Positions 45,081-53,141 of a stretch of 64,000 nucleotides of DNA are shown piece by piece. Within the stretch, counting starts at the first letter, position 1; every line of letters starts with the position of its first letter. The notes under the pieces were generated by a model. The model was given only the letters and a program-made list of their open reading frames with translations. It was not told the origin of the DNA and did not search any database. The DNA lies in NCBI GenBank assembly GCA_963840975.1, contig CAWJBC010000014.1, forward strand, positions 53,211-117,210, in the 5' to 3' direction. The position numbers were made by a program, and so were the translations under genes. Origin of the DNA: JAADJA01 sp963840975 (GTDB lineage Bacteria; Bacteroidota; Bacteroidia; Bacteroidales; JAADJA01).

Positions 45081-46664
45081 ATGGCAGAAATTAAACCATC
45101 AGAAGTATCCGCTATTTTACGGCAGCAATTATCGGGATATAAAGATACAGCGCAGCTTGAAGAAGTAGGAACCGTTTTGCAGATTGGCGATGGCATTGCC
45201 CGTATTTACGGACTCAACAATGTACAATCGGGTGAGTTGATTGAATTTGAACGTAACAATTTGAAAGGCATCGTATTGAACCTGGAGCAGGACAATGTAG
45301 GAGCTGTTTTATTGGGTGAAGTAGAAAATATTCGCGAAGGTGACAAAGTGAAACGGACGGGCAAGATCGCTTCCATCAATGTTGGTGAAGGTTTGATTGG
45401 GCGTGTGATAAATACCCTCGGCGAACCGATTGATGGAAAAGGTGAGATCAAAGGAAAACTGGTAGAAATGCCGCTTGAGCGAAAAGCGCCGGGCGTTATT
45501 TTCCGCCAACCTGTTAATGAGCCTTTGCAAACAGGAATCAAGGCGATTGATGCCATGATACCTATCGGTCGCGGACAACGTGAATTAATTATCGGTGATC
45601 GCCAGACCGGAAAAACTGCCATTGCTATTGACACCATCATCAACCAGAAAGATAGTTTTGAAAAGGGACATCCTGTTTTTTGCATTTATGTAGCTATCGG
45701 ACAAAAAGGATCATCCGTAGCCAATATCGTAAAGACGTTGGATGACAATGGGGCAATGGCTTACACCACTGTGGTAATGGCGACAGCTTCCGACCCTGCT
45801 GCCATGCAGTTTTATGCTCCATTTGCAGGGGCTGCTATCGGCGAATTTTTAAGAGATACCGGCAGACCGGCGCTAATCATTTTCGACGACCTCTCGAAAC
45901 AGGCTGTTGCTTACCGTGAGGTATCATTGTTGCTTCGTCGCCCGCCCGGACGCGAAGCATACCCCGGCGATGTTTTCTATCTTCATTCAAGGTTGCTCGA
46001 AAGGGCTGCCAAGATCATCGAATCGGATGAAATTGCTAAGCAAATGAACGACCTTCCCGAATCCTTAATACCTTTGGTAAAAGGAGGAGGTTCCCTAACA
46101 GCACTTCCTATTATCGAAACCCAGGCGGGAGATGTGTCTGCCTATATTCCAACAAATGTGATCTCTATTACCGATGGTCAGATATTTTTGGAAACCACCC
46201 TTTTCAATTCTGGTATTCGTCCTGCAATTAATGTTGGTATTTCGGTATCGAGGGTAGGGGGTAACGCTCAAATCAAATCAATGAAGAAGATAGCCGGGAC
46301 CCTGAAACTTGACCAGGCTCAATTCCGCGAACTGGAAGCGTTCTCCAAATTCGGTTCCGACCTTGATGCCGCCACTATGGCTGTACTTGACAAAGGAAGA
46401 AGAAATGTTGAGATTTTGAAGCAACCACAGTATTCACCTATGCCGGTCGAAAAGCAGGTTGCAATTATCTATTGCGGTACAAAAGGATTGGTTAAGGCAG
46501 TACCCGTGCATAAAGTGCATGATTTTGAGGAATTTTATTTGCATGAACTCGAAGAGAAACACAAGGACGTACTCGAATCATTGAAAAAAGGACTTATGCC
46601 GGATGAAGTTTTAAAAACACTTGAAAAGGTAGCAATGGAAGTTGCTAAGAAATTCGAGGTTTAA
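45081..46664 (+). CDS. atpA: F0F1 ATP synthase subunit alpha
   Basis: 527 residues. The Walker A-type motif is GDRQTGKTAIAID, Walker B is ALIIFDDLSKQA, and the alpha/beta signature is near PALIIFDDLSKQAVAYREVSLLLRRPPGREAYPGD. The N-terminal beta-barrel starts EVGTVLQIGDGIARIYGL. Length is normal. The beta and epsilon genes are not in this operon and must be elsewhere in the genome. Confidence 0.97.
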   Translation: MAEIKPSEVSAILRQQLSGYKDTAQLEEVGTVLQIGDGIARIYGLNNVQSGELIEFERNNLKGIVLNLEQDNVGAVLLGEVENIREGDKVKRTGKIASINVGEGLIGRVINTLGEPIDGKGEIKGKLVEMPLERKAPGVIFRQPVNEPLQTGIKAIDAMIPIGRGQRELIIGDRQTGKTAIAIDTIINQKDSFEKGHPVFCIYVAIGQKGSSVANIVKTLDDNGAMAYTTVVMATASDPAAMQFYAPFAGAAIGEFLRDTGRPALIIFDDLSKQAVAYREVSLLLRRPPGREAYPGDVFYLHSRLLERAAKIIESDEIAKQMNDLPESLIPLVKGGGSLTALPIIETQAGDVSAYIPTNVISITDGQIFLETTLFNSGIRPAINVGISVSRVGGNAQIKSMKKIAGTLKLDQAQFRELEAFSKFGSDLDAATMAVLDKGRRNVEILKQPQYSPMPVEKQVAIIYCGTKGLVKAVPVHKVHDFEEFYLHELEEKHKDVLESLKKGLMPDEVLKTLEKVAMEVAKKFEV

Positions 46665-46700
46665 ATCCTGCATCCATAAACATAAACATTAAATCGAAAA

Positions 46701-47591
46701 GTGGCTAATTTAAAAGAAGTCAGGAATAGAATAGTTTCGGTCAAATCTACTCAGCAGATCACAAGCGCCATGAAAATGGTGGCAGCATCAAAGTTGAGAA
46801 GAGCACAAACGGCTATTGTAAGGCTGCGTCCCTATGCTGCCAAGTTGCAGGAGTTTTTACAGAACCTTTCAGTGAGCCTCGATGCAGGTGATGCAAGCAG
46901 TAGCTTTTCTGTTCAGCGGCAACCCGACAAAGTATTGTTGGTCGTTATTTCCTCCAATCGCGGGCTGTGCGGCGCTTTTAATGCGAATGTAATTAAGATG
47001 GCCAACGCACTGATTGCCGGTAAATATTCAGTCCAGCACCAGAATGGAAATTTGAGCCTTCTGACTATCGGGAAGAAAGTGACCGAATTTTACAGAAAAA
47101 GAAATTATAAAGTGATCGCCTCACATGATGAAATCTTCAATCATCTTACTTTTGAAAATGTTACTCCTATTGCTGAAAATGTGATGGAGCAATTTTCCGC
47201 TAAAAATTTCGACAGGGTTGAGATCATTTACAACCAGTTTAAAAATGCAGCTACCCAGGTACTCCTGACGGAACAATTTTTACCGGTTTTACCGCCGGCG
47301 AAAGACCAGTCACGGAAAAATAATTCAAAGGCAGATTATATTTTTGAACCCAACAAAGAGGAAATCGTAAATGATTTGATCCCAAAGTCGTTGAAGGTTC
47401 AGTTCTACAAAGCGATTCTCGATTCCAATGCTTCGGAGCACGGGGCAAGGATGACTGCCATGCACCAGGCAACTGACAATGCCAAAGAACTTATCAAAGA
47501 ACTTAACCTCACCTACAATAAGGCACGGCAGGCTGCGATTACAGGCGAAATCCTCGAAATTGTCGGTGGCGCTGAAGCATTGAAAGGATAA
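46701..47591 (+). CDS. atpG: F0F1 ATP synthase subunit gamma
   Basis: 296 residues from a GTG start. The N-terminal coiled-coil helix is NRIVSVKSTQQITSAMKMVAASKLRRAQ, followed by the SNRGLCGAFNAN loop. The C-terminal helix SEHGARMTAMHQATDNAKELI ... NKARQAAITGEILEIVGGAEAL is the signature of the rotor shaft. Last gene of the operon, followed by a stem-loop. No ATG fits better than the GTG. Confidence 0.95.
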   Translation: MANLKEVRNRIVSVKSTQQITSAMKMVAASKLRRAQTAIVRLRPYAAKLQEFLQNLSVSLDAGDASSSFSVQRQPDKVLLVVISSNRGLCGAFNANVIKMANALIAGKYSVQHQNGNLSLLTIGKKVTEFYRKRNYKVIASHDEIFNHLTFENVTPIAENVMEQFSAKNFDRVEIIYNQFKNAATQVLLTEQFLPVLPPAKDQSRKNNSKADYIFEPNKEEIVNDLIPKSLKVQFYKAILDSNASEHGARMTAMHQATDNAKELIKELNLTYNKARQAAITGEILEIVGGAEALKG

Positions 47592-47620
47592 TTTTTCCAG
47601 TTTGAAATATTAAGCCCTCC

Positions 47621-47646
47621 CTGCAGTTTTTGCAGCTGGTTTTTTG
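47621..47646 (+). terminator. Candidate terminator after atpG
   Basis: CTGCA (47621-47625) and TGCAG (47631-47635) form a short stem, with CTGG and a TTTTTT run after it. The stem is only 5 bp, but the position 29 bases past the atpG stop fits the end of the atp operon. Confidence 0.5.
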
Positions 47647-47705
47647 TTTTTATAATTGTCAAGAAATTTTTTGAACAAAATAAAAATCAGCACTGTCGAA
47701 AATTG

Positions 47706-47713
47706 TATATTTG
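47706..47713 (+). promoter_or_regulatory. Candidate -7 promoter element for ferritin
   Basis: TATATTTG fits TAnnTTTG exactly and lies 36 bases before the ferritin ATG. A -33 element at normal spacing is not clear. Confidence 0.45.
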
Positions 47714-47749
47714 TAAACTATAAAACATAACATTTTAATACGATAAAAC

Positions 47750-48268
47750 ATGATCTCAAAAAAAGTCGAAAAGTTTATCATCAAACAAATACAAAATGAG
47801 GAACAGTCCTCAAGGATTTACATGGCTATGGCTTCGTGGTGCGAGGTGAACGGATTTCCGGGCGCAGCAAAATTTTTGTATACCCATTCGGATGAAGAGC
47901 GGCTTCACATGACCAAACTTATCAAATACCTGAACGATAAAGGTGGATATGCCACCCTTCAGGCACTTGAAATACCAGATAACAAATACAAATCGTTGTT
48001 GGATATTTTTGAAAAAATATTGAAGCATGAATTGTTCATCACACAGGAAATCAACAATCTTTATGAAACCGCTTTTACCGAAAAGGATTTCACTACAGGG
48101 CAGTTTCTGCAATGGTACATCATGGAGCAAATTGAAGAGGAAAGTATGTTCAAGGGAATCCTTGACAAATTCCGGCTTGCAGGCAACGAAAAAGGCGGTT
48201 TGTTTATGCTTGATAAGGAACTGGATGCACTGGGCGCAGCTAAGGTTGCTCCCGGAACACCTGCCTGA
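47750..48268 (+). CDS. ftnA: Ferritin
   Basis: 172 residues with a ferritin four-helix bundle. The ferroxidase-site residues are visible: Glu in QNEEQSSRIYMAMASW, Glu and His in SDEERLHMTKL, Glu in FITQEINNLYETA, and Glu in QWYIMEQIEEESMFK. It stores iron as a ferric core in a 24-mer cage in the cytoplasm. It is transcribed alone, with its own -7-like motif upstream and a terminator downstream. Non-haem FtnA type; no haem Met motif is evident. Confidence 0.94.
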   Translation: MISKKVEKFIIKQIQNEEQSSRIYMAMASWCEVNGFPGAAKFLYTHSDEERLHMTKLIKYLNDKGGYATLQALEIPDNKYKSLLDIFEKILKHELFITQEINNLYETAFTEKDFTTGQFLQWYIMEQIEEESMFKGILDKFRLAGNEKGGLFMLDKELDALGAAKVAPGTPA

Positions 48269-48302
48269 CGCATTGACTAATTTTGAAATTTAAAAAAAAC
48301 TG

Positions 48303-48332
48303 AACCTCTGCATCGCCGGAGGTTTTTTATTT
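48303..48332 (+). terminator. Rho-independent terminator after ferritin
   Basis: AACCTC (48303-48308) pairs with GAGGTT (48319-48324), with a ten-base loop containing GCATCGCC and then TTTTTTATTTT. It lies 35 bases after the ferritin stop and ends 19 bases before the photolyase ATG. Confidence 0.8.
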
Positions 48333-48350
48333 TAGAATCTTGTTCATAAA

Positions 48351-49661
48351 ATGAATTTTAAGAATCCTGTTGCTGTCTTTTGGTTTCGCCGTGATCTGCG
48401 GTTAGATGATAATGCAGGTCTTTTTCATGCTTTAAAAGGACAATTTCCGGTGCTTCCTCTTTTTATTTTCGATACGAATATTTTAAATAATCTATGTAAG
48501 GATGATCCCCGTGTTACCTTTATTTACGATCAATTGAAAAAGATTAACGGGAAGTTGAAACACTCCGGAAGTCGCCTGATTGTAAAATACGGTGAACCTC
48601 TTGCAATTTGGCAAAACCTATTGAAGGAATTCAATATAGTGGAAGTATATGCAAACCACGATTATGAGCCTTATCCAATGAAAAGAGATTTGCAAATAGA
48701 AAATTTCCTCCAAAGTCAAAATATTAATTTCAAAACTTTCAAAGATCATGTAATTTTTGAAAAAGAAGAGGTTATAAAGCAGGATGGAAAACCATACACT
48801 GTTTTCACACCTTATCTGAATAAATGGATGGTAAGGTTACGTGAATGTCCTATTCAAAGCTTTAACACAGAAAATTATTTTCACAACTTCATTCAAATCC
48901 CCTGGACGAAAGTTCCTGAACTCAGGGAAATCAGTCTTGAAAAAAGTAAGATTCATATCAGTGAGATTCGGATGGAAAGAGAAAGGCTTGTAAAATATGA
49001 GCAAACGAGGGACTTTCCTACTTTGGATGGAACTTCAATGGTAGGTCCCCATTTGAGATTCGGCACGGTAAGCATTCGGGAATTGGTGATGAAGGCTGAT
49101 TCTGTTGAAAACAAAACTTATTTGAGGCAGCTTGTTTGGCGTGAGTTTTTTATGAGCATCCTGTTCCACTTTCCAAATGTTGTTGGAAAAAGCTTCAAGC
49201 CCGCTTATGATAAAATAGAATGGATTAATAATGAGGATCAATATCAACTATGGTGTGAAGGAAAAACAGGATATCCATTGGTGGATGCGGGAATGCGCGA
49301 ATTGAATACAACAGGGTTCATGCACAACCGTGTTCGCATGGTGGCAGCAAGTTTTCTTTGTAAGCACCTGCTGATTGATTGGCGCTGGGGTGAGGCTTAT
49401 TTTGCAGAAAAGTTACTTGATTATGAATTGTCATCCAACAATGGAAACTGGCAATGGGTGGCAGGTTCAGGATGCGATGCTGCCCCTTACTTCCGGATTT
49501 TTAATCCCTCAGAACAAATGAAAAAGTTTGATCCTGATCTGATCTATGTTATGAAATGGATTCCGGAATGGGGTACAAAATCCTATCCAAAAGAAATCGT
49601 TGATCATAAATTCGCCCGATTAAGAGCCATCTCCCAATACAAAAAAGCCTTACGCCTTTAG
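48351..49661 (+). CDS. phrB: Deoxyribodipyrimidine photo-lyase (class I CPD type)
   Basis: 436 residues. The N-terminal alpha/beta antenna domain opens VFWFRRDLRLDDNAGL. The FAD-binding helical domain carries FRFGTVSIREL-type and RQLVWREFFMSILFHFP segments, then GYPLVDAGMRELNTTGFMHNRVRMVAASFL and DYELSSNNGNWQWVAGSG. The last is the signature of class I photolyases, with the Trp residues of the electron chain. It uses blue light and FADH- to reverse pyrimidine dimers. It may equally be a CPD-type cryptochrome-like member, but WQWVAGSG with Asn before it favours photolyase. Confidence 0.92.
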   Translation: MNFKNPVAVFWFRRDLRLDDNAGLFHALKGQFPVLPLFIFDTNILNNLCKDDPRVTFIYDQLKKINGKLKHSGSRLIVKYGEPLAIWQNLLKEFNIVEVYANHDYEPYPMKRDLQIENFLQSQNINFKTFKDHVIFEKEEVIKQDGKPYTVFTPYLNKWMVRLRECPIQSFNTENYFHNFIQIPWTKVPELREISLEKSKIHISEIRMERERLVKYEQTRDFPTLDGTSMVGPHLRFGTVSIRELVMKADSVENKTYLRQLVWREFFMSILFHFPNVVGKSFKPAYDKIEWINNEDQYQLWCEGKTGYPLVDAGMRELNTTGFMHNRVRMVAASFLCKHLLIDWRWGEAYFAEKLLDYELSSNNGNWQWVAGSGCDAAPYFRIFNPSEQMKKFDPDLIYVMKWIPEWGTKSYPKEIVDHKFARLRAISQYKKALRL

Positions 49662-49669
49662 TTGGTCTG

Positions 49670-50335
49670 CTAGTTATTGGGAGCCCCGTTTTCAACCCAC
49701 TTTTTAATCATGGTAATGAAGCATTCGGGCAACATATTTCCCTGGTAAGGCATTGGAATAAACCCCGTCGAAAAACTTACTGATCCGTAAAGGCTTCCAT
49801 TTAATCCTGATGCAGCAATTTGTTCGTAATTTTCGAGGCGAATATCACCGGATGGGCTGCCACCACTATGGCATCCTTTGCAATAAGTTTCGATTACAGG
49901 ATAAATATCGGCGGAATAATTCACTTCTATGGTATCACATGGTAACAACAGACATGAATTGTTTTCTGCTCCCTGTAATATCCAAATACTAATGAGGTCA
50001 ATTTGCTTTTGAGTTAAAGGGACACTGGGAGTAGGAGGCATGAACTCTCTGATAATTGAAGTAGTGGTGATCAACTTATATATTTTGCTATCATTTGGCT
50101 TGCCCGGTGTGACAAAGTTCGAAATGTTTTCATAATTTGTAAGGGCTTCTTCGCCATCCGACCCCCCGTCATGGCATCCGGGAAGGGCACAATTGGAGCG
50201 TATCAAAGGTAAAACCTGATCCTGGAAACAGACCGTTGCAGCATCTTCACTCAAAATGGGATCGTGACGACATGACGTGATTGCGAGAACAGAAAGAAGC
50301 GTTCCAAGTAAAATAAAAGGAATAATGTTTTTCAT
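49670..50335 (-). CDS. Cytochrome c-like lipoprotein
   Basis: 221 residues. A lipoprotein signal peptide ends in LAITSC (Cys about 22). There are two related halves: the first contains SNCALPGCHDGG (Cys-x4-Cys-His), the second ETYCKGCHSGG (standard Cys-x2-Cys-His). Each half continues into a segment like LTNYENI/RLENYEQIA and ends with IWILQGAE or KKWVENGAPN, typical of the planctomycete-type/PSCyt1-like c-type domains. The first motif has an unusual spacing and may bind haem poorly or not at all. It is convergent with the photolyase gene (8 bases) and has no obvious redox partner nearby. Confidence 0.75.
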   Translation of the reverse strand: MKNIIPFILLGTLLSVLAITSCRHDPILSEDAATVCFQDQVLPLIRSNCALPGCHDGGSDGEEALTNYENISNFVTPGKPNDSKIYKLITTTSIIREFMPPTPSVPLTQKQIDLISIWILQGAENNSCLLLPCDTIEVNYSADIYPVIETYCKGCHSGGSPSGDIRLENYEQIAASGLNGSLYGSVSFSTGFIPMPYQGNMLPECFITMIKKWVENGAPNN

Positions 50336-50450
50336 AAAAAAATTGTTAATTCTCCGAAACTCTTAACAGGAAATTCTGATCAGGAAACTGCAAATTTCAA
50401 TGTGTATTGTTAATAACAATGAAAGCCATTTAACTTTTGGGAATTGATGT

Positions 50451-51014
50451 TTACTCTTTTTTATCAAGCAATTGCAATAATTTTTCATACCACTCTTCAC
50501 CATATTTTCTGATCAGTGGATCTTTCAGGAATTTGTACAACGGCAGATTGAGCTTTTTCCCGTAATCGCAGGCAGGCTTACAGATGTGCCATTTATGATA
50601 ACTCACTGATTCAAAACCATTGTGCTCTTTTAACCGGATAGGGTAGAGATGACAGGAGAGTGGTTTCCTGAACCCGATTTTTTTTTGTTCATACGCTTTT
50701 TCGATAACACAATGGGCCATTTCGTTATCGTAATTAACAAAAGCACAATCTTTATCCGCAATGAGCGGGGTTACAAATTCGCCGTGCATGTCGTAATCAA
50801 ACACACCGTATTTTTCTACAACTTCTATCCCCTTTTTCTGCATAAATGGCTTGATACGGTCAATGTAATCCTCCAGTTCCGAAATTTCACTTTCTTCAAG
50901 CGGAGCGCCGGCATCACCCTCTATGCAACATGCACCTTTGCACTTTGCGATATCACAACAAAAACGGCTCTTACCGATTTCATCATCAACAAGGTTTTTC
51001 CCTATCACAAGCAT
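50451..51014 (-). CDS. DUF3109 family cysteine-rich protein
   Basis: 187 residues with 11 cysteines, arranged as RFCCDIAKCKGACCIEGDAGAP near the N-terminus, then DKDCAFVNYDN, AHCVIEK, LSCHLYPIRL and HICKPACDYGK. This is the DUF3109/YkgJ-like pattern of a metal- or iron-sulphur-binding protein; the function is unknown. A TACTTTTG motif (51020-51027 on the minus strand) fits the -7 consensus but ends only 6 bases before the ATG, so the transcript may have almost no leader. Confidence 0.85.
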   Translation of the reverse strand: MLVIGKNLVDDEIGKSRFCCDIAKCKGACCIEGDAGAPLEESEISELEDYIDRIKPFMQKKGIEVVEKYGVFDYDMHGEFVTPLIADKDCAFVNYDNEMAHCVIEKAYEQKKIGFRKPLSCHLYPIRLKEHNGFESVSYHKWHICKPACDYGKKLNLPLYKFLKDPLIRKYGEEWYEKLLQLLDKKE

Positions 51015-51087
51015 GGTGACAAAAGTATATGTTTCCGATCATGAAAATAAAAAAATCCTTAGCGGTTTACCGAAAAGGATTTTATTA

Positions 51088-51222
51088 ATGAGTCCACTCA
51101 GAAAAGACAAACAGGACGTCATTGCGAGGGCGAAGCCCGAAGCAATCTGTTGATTTTCAACAACAAAAGATTGCTTCGCTACGCTCGCAATGACGATAAA
51201 TCACTTTTCGGAATGGACTCAT
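51088..51222. repeat. 135-bp imperfect palindromic element
   Basis: Two nested inverted repeats. The outer arms are ATGAGTCCA...AGAAAAG (51088-51106) and CTTTTCGGAATGGACTCAT (51204-51222). The inner arms run from CGTCATTGCGAG (about 51117) through GAAGCAATCT and back from AGATTGCTTCG through CTCGCAATGACG (to 51195). The inner part belongs to a GTCATTGCGAGG-type palindrome seen dispersed in many bacterial genomes. It lies between dodecin and the DUF3109 gene and could form a long hairpin in RNA. No transposase is present. Confidence 0.85.
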
Positions 51223-51238
51223 GGATTGATTCTTAATG

Positions 51239-51466
51239 TTACCTGTCCTTGAACCGGAAAGATACTTTCACCTTGGTGCGGTAAGCCACAACCTTGCCTT
51301 GCTCAATTTTCATATCCATATCAACTACTTCTGCAATGCGAAGTTCTTCAAGCGTTGTTGCCGCTTTTTCAACAGCCTTTTTTGCTGCTTCTTCCCAGCT
51401 CTTATCGCTGGTTCCGATCAGTTCGATCACTTTGTAAATGCTATCGGGCATCGTTTTTCCCTCCAT
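51239..51466 (-). CDS. Dodecin (flavin-binding small protein)
   Basis: 75 residues; ATG 51466 or 51451. The dodecin core is complete: YKVIELIGTSDKSWEEAAKKAV with the flavin-stacking Trp, TLEELRIAEVVDMDMKIEQGKV, and VAYRTKVKVSFRF at the end. Dodecins assemble as hollow 12-mers that hold flavin dimers in the cytoplasm. The neighbouring divergent gene encodes a flavoprotein, which may be coincidence. TATCTTTG (51502-51509 on the minus strand) is a candidate -7 element. Confidence 0.93.
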   Translation of the reverse strand: MEGKTMPDSIYKVIELIGTSDKSWEEAAKKAVEKAATTLEELRIAEVVDMDMKIEQGKVVAYRTKVKVSFRFKDR

Positions 51467-51501
51467 AATTTTAATTAAACAATATTTTATTTTGATTCAC
51501 T

Positions 51502-51509
51502 CAAAGATA
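51502..51509 (-). promoter_or_regulatory. Candidate -7 promoter element for dodecin
   Basis: The minus strand reads TATCTTTG, an exact TAnnTTTG match, 35 bases before the dodecin ATG. Confidence 0.4.
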
Positions 51510-51578
51510 CAAAATATCAAAGGTCATGTCAAGACAAACTTAAAAACGATTAATTTTATCTGGTTCAAAATAGCAATT

Positions 51579-52826
51579 ATGAAGATAGCCATCATTGGAT
51601 TTGGAGCTGCTGCCATTGGATTTATTGAGAAGATTAAAAATTCCGGCTGTGAAATTCATATTTTTGAGAAAAGCAAAGACATTTACTCTTCGAGTATTTC
51701 AGGTATCAGGGCTGATGGTAAATTGTTCGTTTCGAAAGAAATGGGCGGTGAACTGGATATTGATCTTGAGCTTCAAAAAAAATTAGTTGATTTCTGGATT
51801 GATAAAACCAACAATGGAAAGTTTGAAAGAGGAAGTTCTTTTACCAATATAGAATATTACAAGAAGTTTTATGAAAAAGGTTTCCAGCCGGTGATATCTG
51901 AATTTTACCACCTGGGAACCGATCAACTGAAGGAGGTCTTGTATAATATTTATGAGGAATACCGGTCGTTACCAAAAATACATTTTCATTTTGAAAAAGA
52001 AATCACACGGATTGAAGTTGCAGATGGTAAGGTAAATATTGGAGTTGACGAAGATTTCGATAAGGTGATTGTGTCGGTGGGCAGGAGCGGACATAAACTC
52101 ATTAAAACCATCATTAATCAATATCCGGGGTTAGTTCTCGACAGCACACGGGTAGATATCGGCGTGCGTTTTGAACTCCCGGATCATATCGTTGAAGACC
52201 TTAACCGCGAAATGTACGAATTCAAAGTAAAGTATAAGAGCAAAACCGGTTATATGGTCAGAACCTTTTGCAACAATCCTTCAGGGTATGTGGTAACGGA
52301 AAGCTACAGCGAATTCACAACTGTTAACGGCCATGCAAAACTCAGGGAAAAGAGCAGGAATACCAACTTCGCTATTTTAACCACGGTTCAGCTTACCGAG
52401 CCTTTTAATGATCCCATCGGTTATGGCTCCAATATTGCCAGCATGTCGAATATGCTTGGCGGCGACAGGGTAATTTTGCAAACCTATAGTCACTTTGTTA
52501 ATTCAAGAAGAACCAAAAACCTATACAGGGTAAAGCCAACACTTCCATTAAATAAATATATTCTTGGAGATATTAACCTCGCTTATCCCCGAAGGATCAT
52601 CGAAAGCATCATTGACTTTGCCGAAAACCTGAACAAGGTAATTCCAGGCATCACGCATCCGGATAACCTTGTTTACGCTCCTGAAATAAAGTTCTATACC
52701 AATACCTTAAACAATCTGGAATTTGAAAACCTGAAATTTATCGGTGATTGCTCAGGTTACACCCGATCTATCATATATGCCACAGCCCACGGATATATGA
52801 TGGCGGGGGAAATAATGCAGGAATAA
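51579..52826 (+). CDS. FAD-dependent oxidoreductase (COG2509-like)
   Basis: About 415 residues from ATG 51579 (MKIAIIGFGAAAIGF), which starts directly with the Rossmann strand and glycine loop. The frame runs further upstream, but that part overlaps dodecin and reads as non-coding. DKVIVSVGRSGHKLIKT, DIGVRFELPDHIVED, FCNNPSGYVVTES and the C-terminal FIGDCSGYTRSIIYATAHGYMMAGE (FAD-binding motif near the end) match uncharacterised FAD-dependent dehydrogenases of the COG2509/HI0933-like group. Substrate unknown. Confidence 0.82.
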   Translation: MKIAIIGFGAAAIGFIEKIKNSGCEIHIFEKSKDIYSSSISGIRADGKLFVSKEMGGELDIDLELQKKLVDFWIDKTNNGKFERGSSFTNIEYYKKFYEKGFQPVISEFYHLGTDQLKEVLYNIYEEYRSLPKIHFHFEKEITRIEVADGKVNIGVDEDFDKVIVSVGRSGHKLIKTIINQYPGLVLDSTRVDIGVRFELPDHIVEDLNREMYEFKVKYKSKTGYMVRTFCNNPSGYVVTESYSEFTTVNGHAKLREKSRNTNFAILTTVQLTEPFNDPIGYGSNIASMSNMLGGDRVILQTYSHFVNSRRTKNLYRVKPTLPLNKYILGDINLAYPRRIIESIIDFAENLNKVIPGITHPDNLVYAPEIKFYTNTLNNLEFENLKFIGDCSGYTRSIIYATAHGYMMAGEIMQE

Positions 52827-52918
52827 TTTTTTCTTTTTTTTAGTAACTTTCCAATGAAATCGTATACTTTTAACGGCTCAGATTTGTCTATATGAAAATT
52901 CAGAAAGATAAGGAGAAT

Positions 52919-53044
52919 TTTTTACCAAATAGAAACATAGGCAAACACATAGGTATCAATGCATTTAACCCCCAAAAATTTAATTTTTCAATTCAATATC
53001 ATTCTATGTGAAATCTATGATCCTATGATTCTATGTGGTAAAAG
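52919..53044. repeat. Inverted repeat with CATAG-rich arms in a 315-bp gap
   Basis: TTTTTTACCAAATAGAAACA followed by TAGG (from 52919) is matched, in reverse complement, by CCTATGATTCTATGTGGTAAAAG (to about 53044), with about 20 of 22 positions pairing. A second partial pair (ACACATAG and CTATGTG) lies inside. The rest of the 52827-53141 gap shows no gene and no clear promoter. It resembles short CATAG-type palindromic repeats scattered in Bacteroidota genomes. Confidence 0.75.
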
Positions 53045-53141
53045 AAATATTCAAATCACATTTAAAAGTTATGGCTAAAATGCCTAATCTACTATTTGGA
53101 ATTTTGAGTTTTATGTATAAAATTAAAAATAATTAAGATCA

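Noticed and set aside
51438..51578. N-terminal extension of the FAD oxidoreductase
   Set aside because: It overlaps dodecin on the other strand and reads as AT-rich nonsense. The Rossmann glycine loop starts right at ATG 51579.
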